Origin: Symsagittifera roscoffensis
Taxonomy: Eukaryota > Xenacoelomorpha > Acoela > Convolutidae
DNA length: 64,000 nt
Direction: 5' to 3'
Assembly (NCBI RefSeq): GCF_963678635.1
Contig: NC_087068.1
Coordinates: 7,756,027 to 7,820,026 of the forward strand
Positions 54,554 through 64,000 of the stretch are shown one piece after another (within the stretch, counting starts at the first letter, position 1; each line of letters starts with the position of its first letter). The position numbers and the translations under genes are program-made. A model generated the notes under the pieces. That model saw only the letters and a program-made list of their open reading frames with translations, ran no database searches and was not told the origin of the DNA.

Positions 54554-56372
54554 CTAAATCAATACTTCAAGCTGTTTTTTAGTCTCTTTTCATTAAAAAA
54601 AAAGATTAATAAACAAAATTTGGTAATTGTCAACTTGCCATTGATTATAATTTTCAACACATGCCAAAGTTTATCGTTTTTTTTGACAAAAAAAATTCAT
54701 TGACCAAGACTCAAAACTACAAGCAAAATCGCAAACGTAATTACTTGCAAGCAATTAGAGAAAAACAGTTGCACATAACTTTATGGTAAATTAATTATGA
54801 AGACATAAAATCAAAGAATAATTTTGAATGAAACTCTCCTATCGTAATATCTTCAAATTTTGAACCTAATCTGCCTCCAACTTCTTATTACGATTTCCAT
54901 TTCATGCCCAAATTTATGTTTAAACTGATTGTTAATGTTAAAAGATTATCTAATCATTGCATTGAAATTTAATTATTGCTTTTAGTTTAATTTTTGGAAA
55001 TGGTTTGGAATTTTTTTTCAAAAAAAAAAATGAAATAGTCAAGAAAACTCAAGAAGAGTCACTAATTCAAGTTCATCATTGATATAATCTTCATTGCCAC
55101 GAATTCAGGTCTTTTTGATTGGGTCTTTTGATTAGGATAAACTTAGATCCCAATAATTAGCAAAAAACTGTGAACGAGCAAAATTTTGTTCGCACAGTTT
55201 TATCACAATTGGTACAGAGCTGAGTCACTTATGAAAGACTCCAATGTTGCATTATTTCGAAACTTATAGTGTTTGAGAGTGATTTTACGATAAGTTAAGT
55301 TTTTAAAATATGGCAAGTCATACTTTTTCTCTTTTTTTTTCAAATTATTTCTGACTTATAAAAATAAGTCAAAAGTAATTGGAAACAAACAAGAAAAAAT
55401 AAGGACCAACAACTGGCCATTTGATGTCTATGTGAACATGTATTTTAAAATTTGGTAGAGCCAATCATGCTTTCTTGATTTCCTTATAATTTTTATTCTA
55501 GAAAGTGGCTTTAAAAAATGTTTCATAATCGCAAAGCTGTGAATGTTTTTCCATCTCTTAATTAACTTGCCTCGAATAGCTCGGATGAAAAAACTAGAAT
55601 AGCTCGGATGGATGTTTGCAAATCAAAGGGTTATTTGAAAACTTCTTGGCTTTCTATCATCATAGGTGCACCAGCATACTATAGCCTTTACAGTAGAAAA
55701 GGCTGTTAAAGGATGTAATTTAGCCTTTATTATGTTTTGGGGCGGAAATTTGGACTGCGGGGTGGATTTTTTTGTTATTGGAGAGGGTTTCTATGTAGGG
55801 TAAAAACCATTCTCTTCCTCAAACGTTTTTTGCTCAGAAAAATAATTATAGTGCATTCAAACACATTGAACACGTAAATTTCCCCTACTTTAATTTAACT
55901 CCACCTATTTTATTTTGAATAAAAACATCTCGAAAAATCTTAACTTTTAAGGTACCCCAATCTTAAAAACTAATTGAGTACCAAAACCAATCACCAAGCA
56001 AATTAAAAAGCCGTTTTGTACTTAGAATTAAACCATAGAAAAAAGTAAAATTGAAGAGACTTTCAATTAATAAGCTCATATGAACGTCGTTATCGTTGTT
56101 TCTTCTATGAATTTTAATTTTAACTTGTCTCCACCTGTTTGACATAAGTTTTTGCGTACTCTCAGTTCGAATTGTTCCAACCATTGAAACTGGAATCGAA
56201 CTTCGTATTCAGGTGTGTTTCATTTTTTTTCAGGTATCACAAATAATCATTGCAATGGGTCAGTGATGTATCATTTTGAAGGCTTTTCAGCCGTGATTTA
56301 AACAACATAAACAAATTCTCAAAAATTTCTGAAGATTGAGAAAAACCCGATTAATGTTTTCGAGTGATGATG
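54554..56372. other. Intron-like DNA, no feature
   Basis: AT-rich. No supported exon between the candidate tail exon and the foldback element. A short duplication 'agaatagctcggatg' lies near 55575-55610. Confidence 0.45.
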
Positions 56373-56374
56373 TA

Positions 56375-57107
56375 CAGTGCTGATTTAAATCAACCGGACA
56401 AAACGCGTTAAACTTGAAATTTAAAACCCGTTTTTCTTAAATTGGGTTGAGTTTAGGTGAAAACTTATGAATTCAAAACTTGCTTAAAATTTTAGCAGAA
56501 TTAATATGGTGTAATTTGTTTTGCGAAATTCGGGCCCAAAATTTTACCCCAAAAATGGATCATTTTGGCTTTTCTTAGTTGATCGAAAATTACGCCGAAA
56601 ATGCCCAGTCGATCACAGACATAATTATATCAAAGGGAGCCTCTTACGTAGCCAAACAAACTTTATAAAGGGTATAATCTCCAAAATGTTGTATAAGTTA
56701 ATTTATTTTTGTTTGATAGACAAAAAAGGTCGATTTTACTATTTAAAATACCAACTTTTTATTTAAAAACAATTTTTAAACAATTTCCAAATTTCTTTTG
56801 GAGAAAATACCTTCCATAAAGTTTTTTGGGCTACGTAAGAGGCTCCCTTTGATATAATTATGTCTGTGATCGACTGGGTATTTTCGGCGTAATTTTTGAT
56901 CAACTAAGAAAAGCCAAAATGATCCATTTTTGGGGTAAAATTTTGGGCCCGAATTTCGCAAAACAAATTACACCATATTAATTCTGCTGAAATTTTAAGC
57001 AAGTTTTGAATTCATAAGTTTTCACCTAAACTCAACCCAATTTAAGAAAAACGGGTTTTAAATTTCAAGTTTAACGCGTTTTGTCCGGTTAATTTAAATC
57101 AGCACTG
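56375..57107. mobile_element. Tc1/mariner-type foldback MITE
   Basis: 733 bp with terminal inverted repeats of about 320 bp: left arm 56375 to about 56696, right arm about 56787 to 57107. Termini are CAGTGCTGATTTAAAT, and TA lies on both sides (56373-56374 and 57108-57109). TA target duplication and CAGTGC-type ends are typical of Tc1/mariner. The matching open frames in the two arms (MRNSGPKFYPKNGSFW...) are the same sequence read in opposite directions. They resemble no transposase and are not called. Confidence 0.85.
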
Positions 57108-57109
57108 TA

Positions 57110-60021
57110 TTTTTGAGCCAATAAAGTGAGCGAGCAGGCTTTTTTTGTTTTTTTTTGTCAAGGAAATCAATCACCCTCAAATAATCATCGAATTGACCTG
57201 AGTGTTATGTCATTTTAAAACCCTTTCAGCCCTGCTATGAAAGATTTTGAATAAAATTTCGAAAAAATTTCCGTGTCGAAAAAAACTGATTTTTGAGTTT
57301 TAGTTCAATTTTCAGCGAGTAAAGCGTGCGAGCAGGCTTATTTGTGTCCGAGAATCCGCGAAGCTCTCAAAAAATTTTTCGCGGAATAAAAAACTACTTT
57401 AGAAAAAAATAAAAAACTGTTTTCAAAGTATAAACTCTTTATTGAAGTAACAAGTTTATGTGCAAGGATCATCAAGTTTAGGAAGCAGCAACATTTACAA
57501 AACCTCAAAAAAGGGTTAATTTCGGAAAAAATAATTGAAAGATGCTTTTTGACCTATAATACCTTAATTTTGTAGGTTGAACAGTTTTTATAAAATTACA
57601 ATTTCTAGACATTTGATCATGTTTTTGCGATTTTTTGTTTCACTTTTTCTGTTTGATAGTGGAGTTTTTCTTTTTGTTTAACAGAAGCTGAACTAAAGTT
57701 TTGAAAAAAAAACAAACAGCGAAGAATCAAATTTAAGCGTGAATGAGTTTCAAGACTCTCTATATAAGTTTTCACCACCACCACGCTCATTACTAAGAAT
57801 AATGATGATAGTTTAGGTAAGGATAAAAATCATGAGCTTAAACTCTTTGCATATCAAATTCCATGTTATGAGAAATTGAAACTCTTTACCAGCAAATTGG
57901 TATCAAAGTGCAAAAATGCTGTAAGCGTGCTGCCACTTTTCACACTAATTTCATCTTGTATCAAGGCGTTTTTTTACTAACAGTAGTAAATCAAAAAAAT
58001 CGGATACTAACACTATTTGGTAAAAAAGCAAAATTGGACAAAAAACTGTGCATTAGTACTTTCAGAGGCGGATTTTTTGTTAAAATTTTTCATAAACTGC
58101 CCGAAAATGGCTTTTTTCTACTTGATTTTAAAAAAATTTGTCTGCGAGGCAAAATTTTTGAAAAAAATAGGGTCATTATAGTGTTCTGGGAGTGCTCGGA
58201 AAATCAAATTGGTCGATAAAATTTTTCCGCCCCTGCTTCACTCAAAAGAATTTTAGCCAAAAATTAGAGTGAATTGTTGTTCCTCGAATTGCTTTGTTTC
58301 CATTTACCTTAACCTTTTTTTAAGTGAATGGTTGAAAAAGCCAATAACAGGTAATGAAGTTTAGTTAAAAACCTTTTTGACGGTCATCGCGAAAACATCA
58401 TGTGAAATTTAAAATGATATTGTGAATTGGAAAGATAACAATGAACTTATTCGGAGCATATATTAAATTTCTGTCCTAATTTTGTTGTATTATTTTATTG
58501 TTCAGAAAAACTGTTGCTACTCATTTTTGACAACATTATTATTTCACTGAATAATGATTTTCATAGTAACTCAATTATATGACAGCTGATGTGGTTTGTT
58601 TAGAAAAATGGGTACACAAAAAGACTTTTAATGGCTACTCGGGGAAAATTCGATCAATTTAATTGTTTCTTTTTATTGTTAATTGAAAGCTTAAAAAACT
58701 CGTACCTTCTTTTTCAAAAATTAAAAGTTCTATTGTAAAATTGTTGTTTGATAAAAGCATCTTCTTGAAGAGTGAAATTTTGCAAAACAAAGAATAACGC
58801 AAATGCAAGTCTCGTATATGATCAGTTGTCAATCAGTTTCGTCAAGGGCTAATCTAAGATTTTCCCGAGAGATGAAACGGAGGGCCGTAGAGAGGAGCGC
58901 CGGGAAGGGGGGCAGGGGGGTTGGGGTTGGTTGTCCAAATGGAATTCCGGATTATGCATCGCTTGAGAAAATCTAAATTGCTGTTTCTAAAATATCACTA
59001 AGTGGAACATCTTAAAGTGATACTTATTAAAAATATCTTTTCTCTATCATTGAACTAAAAGTTTGAATTAAAGTTGGTCAATTAGAAAACAATTAAACAC
59101 AGCAAACAGACATAGAGGCAACGAGCGCTCAACAAGAGTCAATGAACGCAAGGAAATAGAAAAAAATACAGACTTGTTTTCGAAATTTCGAAGAAAAAAA
59201 TAGATGACTTTTAAGCTCTTATTTCGCTGAAAAATCTGAAATTGAAATGCGAAAAGTCAAAACCGAGCTTGAACGAATTCTAAGATTTTTCTGAAAAAAA
59301 AAACAAAAAAATCATCTTACAATAGTTTTCACTACGTTCATTGACTCTGAAAAATGCACATTCGAATCGCATATGATAAAAAATTATCTGAAGAACCAAA
59401 AGAATCAAAACAGTCCGAAATGGTATAAGAGAAACAAGTATACAAGAAAATTACCACAGAAAACAAGGACCGAATGCCGGCGGAGCTTTTCTAGCCAACC
59501 CGATCAAATTTTAGAAGTTAAAGATTTTTTAAAATCATAAAATTGAGATTCAGTCAATTTTGGTCAATTTAATAGAGATAATTTGTTTGAAAATTTAGGC
59601 GCCCTCGGTCCTTGTGCAATAGCGCCCGATTAGTTTACCTTAAGCTAGTGACAGGCTACAAAAATAACAAAAAATAAAACTCATTTACTTGCATTAATCT
59701 TTGACAACCTTCATTGTTCGGGGGTAACTATGTGTACTAATACAACCAGGAGGACTTTATAACCAGATACAACCAAACTAATTTTTCGAGCTCCAGAGGC
59801 TCGAATCCCTATGAACAACCTCATTGTAGGGGGCTTGGGGGTTAGTTATTTATGGATTTAAACTAAACTTTTTAATTTAAACTGTTAAGTATTACTTACC
59901 AACTTAGTGTGAATTTTGGGGGAAATAAAAGAAACTGACTATGTTTAGACTGGCTTAGAATAGCTTTTCATAGACCCTCTGCAAATGATATCCAAAAAAA
60001 CTGCGTAAGTATCTTCGTTAT
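57110..60021. other. Intron-like DNA with a partial hAT-MITE
   Basis: No exon supported. A fragment of the CAGGGGCGG family lies at about 58060-58238 (…aggcggattttttgttaaaa… to …tttttccgcccctg), and a smaller relic lies near 58850-58880. Confidence 0.5.
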
Positions 60022-60081
60022 TCAGGGGGACAACAGAGGTTTTCTCGATGAGCTGAGCAGCTCGTATGTAGTTCCTTTCCC
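60022..60081 (-). CDS. Alternative short terminal exon of the GPCR
   Basis: Acceptor 'tttttatccacag' followed by GKGTTYELLSSSRKPLLSP and TGA, phase 0, 60 bp. It lies 115 bp downstream of the TM7 exon, which ends in phase 0 (CAG|gtgcca). Splicing here would give a short C-tail with Ser/Arg residues, as against the long tail from 54206-54553. No polyadenylation signal was noticed close by. Alternative 3' exons are a reasonable reading, but only RNA can show use. Confidence 0.55.
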   Translation of the reverse strand, partial: GKGTTYELLSSSRKPLLSP

Positions 60082-60195
60082 CTGTGGATAAAAACATCTT
60101 AATCTTAGATCGCAGAAAGCACAATTGGAAAAAAAGAGAGAAAAAAAGTGAAAAAAAGGAGTGAAAAAAAAGTGAAAAAAATATCGATTTGGCAC

Positions 60196-60402
60196 CTGGG
60201 CGGGGTTGTTATTTTGCATGGTGATGAACTTGAAGGGGAGTGTCTGGAGGAGCGACAGTCTGAATCTGTCTGAGGAGAAGCAGTAGACGAGGGGGTTGCA
60301 GCAGGAGTTGAAGTACAGCATCACGTGGGCCATACTCCCGAACATGTACACACCCGCGTGACATAATTTCCAGTGCTTCGTGTCTTGCAGGTAGAAACTT
60401 AT
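60196..60402 (-). CDS. Class A GPCR exon with TM7
   Basis: Flanked by acceptor 'gttgttttgcag' and donor CAG|gtgcca, 69 codons, phase 0 at both ends. It reads ISFYLQDTKHWKLCHAGVYM then FGSMAHVMLYFNSCCNPLVY, the TM7 helix with the N-P-x-x-Y motif (NPLVY) of rhodopsin-like receptors. Helix 8 follows (CFSSDRFRLSLLQTLPF, with the F(R)xxL pattern). FNSCCNP is common in peptide receptors, so a neuropeptide-type receptor is likely, subfamily unresolved. It would sit in the plasma membrane and couple to G proteins. Exons for TM1-TM6 were not found in the 3.6 kb to the right. Confidence 0.88.
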
Positions 60403-61926
60403 CTGCAAAACAACACACAATAATTAACCAATCTTGCTAATTAATAATTAACCCATCTTGGCAATTCATAGGCAACTAACTCATCTTGGTAATTATTAAA
60501 TAACGCGAAATAAGTCCATCATGTGAATTGATAACTAACTCATTTTGGTAAAGTTAAGCTTATTAATTTTTGCTTAGTAGAACTTTTGGCGTTCTTCCAT
60601 GATGGTTTTTTGAATGTAATTGTTTTTGTAAATTAAGGGCGAATTTTTCCCCTTATAAAATTGAATTTTTAAATTGTAACAAATAAATTTTGCCTGTAAT
60701 TGTCATTTGATTGTTTTAGTCTCAATACAATTAACGTAAAGCTAATTTTGAAGCCCATGTGTGATTCTGGAACCTCTATATGGGTTTTTTGTTTTTATCA
60801 AAAAAACTTTTTGTTTTACAAACCTGAGTTTGTTTAAGTATATAATACTCTAATCCTCTTTTCAATGATGAGCTCCGTTTAGCTATTTGGATAAGTTTCT
60901 GAGAGTAATACCAATTATACCAGACAATACCAGATATTGTGTCTGCCTTAGAAAACGGTCATTTTTGAAATGAATTCTATGCTTAAAAAATGTTTATATT
61001 AAAAGTTACTAAACAAAGTTGTTTTTGTCGAAAAGGTTTGACTGACAGGAGTTTTCGTGACTTTGAGTTTTTTGCTCTTACTATATATAGTGAACTTGTA
61101 GTGTAGTGAGGATTTTGTGAGTTTTTAAGAAAACGTTTGGAGACCAAATTGTCTAGAGAACTCTCCAAAGTTATTTCTAATCAAAGGTGGCTGGCCGCTG
61201 CCCACAATGAGCGCCCATGGATTTTAATCGATTATAACGAATTTCCGAGACAAAAATAATCCATTATAATCTACTACAGATGTAAAACTCAGACCACGAA
61301 ATCAATTATAACGTCATTGAAACCAATAGTTAAGCTGAAAACTTGTTTTTTTTTCAAAAATAATTGATTATGATCCATTAGTTTTGGCACTGATATTAAA
61401 TTTTTTTTTCAAGATAATCAATTGAAATAGATTTTTTTAAATTTAAAACCAAAATAAATGATTATAATCTAATATATTCTGTCTATAGAATATTTAGAAC
61501 TAATATTTAGAATAAATATTTAGAACTAAATTCGATCCTTTTGCTGAAATTTTGCGTATAGTGTGCAAAAACTTGTATGCCATGCCTTTCACAGTTATAA
61601 CAAAAAAGCAAAAAGATTTAAAAAAAACGAATATAATCATCAGACCATATACCCATGTTTCCCCCTTCCCCCACCAATTTTCCACCCCAACCCCGCAGTA
61701 TAAGAGGTGGCGTTCAACCAATTACCCATTAGTTCAACTTTTAAATAAAATAGAAAAATATATAAATTAATATAAACTACAAAATAAAAAATGTAAGAAA
61801 AAAAGAAAAATATACAAAATGAAATCTTTATAAACTATAATAGATACTATGAAACGTAATACGCAGCAACTGCAATAGGCTATTTTTCCTTTTCCCCCCA
61901 CCGGCAAATTTTTATTTTTGAAGTTA
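60403..61926. other. Upstream intron-like DNA
   Basis: No exon recognised on the minus strand. An ATTATAATC-rich patch at 61210-61480 matches those near 37 kb. The opposed frames at 61500-61770 lie in low-complexity sequence. Confidence 0.45.
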
Positions 61927-63060
61927 CCCACACTGACAGAAATGGTTTCCGGTCGATTTAAATTGATTTTAAATCGATTTTAAAACGATCCAAATCGATT
62001 AACCATGTACATTTTACGAACTTAAATGGATTTTAAATCGATTTAAATCGATCTTCTTGAAAATTTTAAATCGATTTAAGTGTCTAAAAGATCGATTCAA
62101 ATCGATTTTGATGGATTTTCCGACTCACTAAAATCCATCCGAATCTCACTTAAATCCATCAGAATCTCACTTAAATCCATTTTAAATCAATTTAAATCGA
62201 TCTTTATGAAAATTTTAAATCGATTTAAGTGTCTGAAAAATCGACCTAAATCCATTTCGATGATTTTCCGACACACTAAAATAGATTTTTTTTGCTAACA
62301 AGTCGAAAAAAACATAGACTATGAAAAAATGTTGGAATTTTTTATTCTCGATTTTTAAATGTAAACACTCGTGCCAGAAGTTATAGAATTCAATAAAATT
62401 ATCCACATGAATCAGTTTCAAGCACGAAAAAAGGCAATGAAATTATAGAAAATTTTGTAAAACTGATTTTGCAAAATCCTATGTAACAAACAAGAAAAAG
62501 GTCAGAATAAATTAAAATTTGATCTCGTTAATATGCAATTATATCATAGAAAGATATGATAATGAATCAGATTTTGGGCAAAACTTATAAAACGAATCAA
62601 GAATAGGGTCAATATAAATCAGTTTTTGAACTCAAAATATGCAAGAAAATCAAAGAATTTTATTGATATTTGGGTCTTTTTATTTGGTCTTTTTATGCTA
62701 CAATACGCTATGGATGTAAAATGAAAAATTTCTCAAACAAAAAAAATCGATTTAAATCGATTTAAATCCGTTTTAATCCCCTTAAAATTAAAAACAAAAT
62801 CAGACTGGAAAAACGCATTTAAATTGATTTAAAATCGATTTGGATCACATTTTTTAGCTGGGTTTTAAGATCAATTTAAATCGATTTTAAATCGATCCAA
62901 ATCAATCTTCATCTTTTTTGTTTTATCTTCGTACTTTTTCCATACTAAAATTGATCTAAAATTAATCAACGTACTGTTTTCATACTAAAATTGATCTAAA
63001 TTTAATCAACGTACTTTTTTCATACTAAAATCGATCCTAATCCATTTTTGTCAGTGCGGG
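61927..63060. mobile_element. TA-flanked element with CCCRCACTGACA termini
   Basis: 1134 bp. The left end CCCACACTGACAGAAATGG and the right-end reverse complement CCCGCACTGACAAAAATGG form inverted termini. TA lies outside both (61925-61926 and 63061-63062). The interior is full of ATCGATTTAAATCGAT-type words and a ~150-bp internal duplication (about 62045-62140 and 62195-62280). No transposase. Probably a Tc1/mariner-like MITE whose interior has expanded. Confidence 0.75.
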
Positions 63061-63147
63061 TACTGTTCGCTTCTTCCGATTTTCATGAAAACTGACATGA
63101 AGACTAATTAGGCCATGACAAACATATTTGTTCTTCATAATTAACCT

Positions 63148-63376
63148 TGTAAAACCACTCGTTAGAGCATAAAATTCATGTTTGAGTGAGGTGGGGGGAA
63201 AAAGGAAAAAGAGCCCTGCAATAAACAGGAAATGAGATAAATATTTTGTAAAATTGTAAATTTAATCACTAAACAATTATGATCCATGGTCGTTCGGTGC
63301 CGCGGCTCTTTTTCCTTCCCCCCACCTCACACGAACTTCAATATATTTTTGTAACGAGAGGTTTTACGAGGTGCAA
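63148..63376. repeat. Inverted repeat, ~70-bp arms
   Basis: Left arm ends GTGAGGTGGGGGGAAAAAGG and continues 'aaaaagagcc' (to about 63213). The right arm, from about 63301, reads GGCTCTTTTTCCTTCCCCCC then 'acctcac', continuing to match out to 'aacgagaggttttac'. The loop is about 85 bp. Could be a small foldback element. No target duplication identified. Confidence 0.65.
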
Positions 63377-63564
63377 AAATCACAGAATGTTATCCTTCAG
63401 GACAATTATTCAATTAGGAGACTTAGAAAAGAAGATAAATTTAAAAATAGTTCAAAGAATTTTTAAGTTAAGTTCTCATGTTTTTTTTTAAATTTCTTGT
63501 TGCAGATTTAATTTAAGCGATATCAAAACATTTACGAGATTAAAACGTGAGTTATCCAGCTTAC

Positions 63565-63815
63565 GAAAACCCGGGTCGAGATCCCGCTCAAAAACCGCTC
63601 AAGATATGAGCGGTTTGAGCGGTTTTTCAGCAAGATTTGAGCGGTTTGAGCGGTTTGGGCGGTTTGGACGGTTTTTTTGGAAAAACCGCTCAAACCGCTC
63701 AAATATTGCTTGAAAAACCGCTCAAAAACCGCTCATTTCTTGCGGTGATTTTTGAACGGTTTTTCAAGCAAGATTTGAGCGGTTTTTAAGCGGTTTTTGA
63801 GCGGTCTTATAAAGA
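63565..63815. repeat. GAGCGGTTT/AAACCGCTC palindromic array
   Basis: GAGCGGTTT and its complement alternate in blocks: complement, forward, complement, forward. About 15 to 20 copies lie within 250 bp. The array can fold into several alternative hairpins and is much richer in GC than its flanks. CCCGGG-containing sequences flank it (near 63570 and 63860). Confidence 0.75.
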
Positions 63816-64000
63816 AAACCGATTAAAACCAACAAAAAGGCCTCGAAAGGTAATGTTACCCCGGGTTAACCTCCATAAACCGAAATTGCTTATCTTACAT
63901 TTCCCCACCCCGAAAATGCTTATCATTTAATTGCCTGCATCAAATTCATGGAAAAATGCTATTCATACCATTTTCATACAATTTCAAATCTTGCGAGGTT

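Noticed and set aside
56521..56961. Two similar 61- and 81-codon frames in opposite orientation
   Set aside because: Both are the same arm of the foldback MITE. No transposase motif.
61927..63060. CRISPR-like or telomere-like array
   Set aside because: The ATCGATTTAAAT words are irregularly spaced with no unique spacers, and TA-flanked inverted termini define a transposon.

Overview
The window is a piece of an AT-rich animal genome. The evidence is spliced genes with GT-AG introns, a rhodopsin-type GPCR exon, long introns full of low-copy repeats, short non-autonomous DNA transposons with clean target-site duplications, and a full-length LTR retroelement. No operons, bacterial promoters, CRISPR arrays, rRNA or tRNA genes were seen. 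The species cannot be fixed. An invertebrate is likely. Env-bearing Ty3/gypsy elements are known from tunicates, rotifers and other groups, but nothing here decides between them.

Layout. 1-5634: gene-free, carrying copies of a ~530-bp interspersed repeat (called REP-A here) and a hAT-type MITE. 5635-47249 (+): one long split gene for a secreted or membrane protein. A signal-peptide start is split over 5635-5643 and 5720-5771. Candidate extracellular exons lie at 33018-33218, 33710-33826, 34157-34279 and 38918-39181 (with a 27-serine run). The last exon, 44236-47249, carries a mucin-like array of 21 exact 90-bp units, one transmembrane helix and a cytoplasmic tail. All internal junctions share phase 1. 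The introns hold a 75-77-bp satellite (6518-7245), a 981-bp tandem duplication (6971-8932) and the LTR element.

9932-32846 (-): a 22.9-kb Ty3/gypsy-type LTR retroelement with 408-bp LTRs (3 mismatches seen) and a 6-bp duplication GTGTTG on both sides. In its own 5' to 3' direction: LTR, tRNA-primed leader, small basic ORF, Gag (N-terminal region, capsid, CCHC knuckle, Asn/Ser/Arg-rich tail), protease, reverse transcriptase, damaged RNase H, integrase, hydrophobic ORFs, a Pro/Ser/Thr-rich ORF, an Env-like glycoprotein region, a further C-terminal ORF, 3' region, LTR. A 4381-bp block from Gag to RT is tandemly duplicated inside it, so the ancestral element was about 18.5 kb. Many single stops and two or more frameshifts interrupt it. 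It is probably not autonomous now, although several stops fall at domain boundaries.

47250-54205: repeat-rich intergenic DNA between two convergent genes. 54206-60402 (-): the 3' end of a class A GPCR gene. The exon at 60196-60402 holds TM7 with the NPLVY motif, and two phase-compatible terminal exons follow (60022-60081 and 54206-54553). Its 5' part lies to the right, outside or unrecognised. A long-arm TA-flanked foldback element (56375-57107) lies in its intron. 60403-64000 is gene-free and holds a second TA-flanked element (61927-63060), an inverted repeat and a GAGCGGTTT-type palindromic array.
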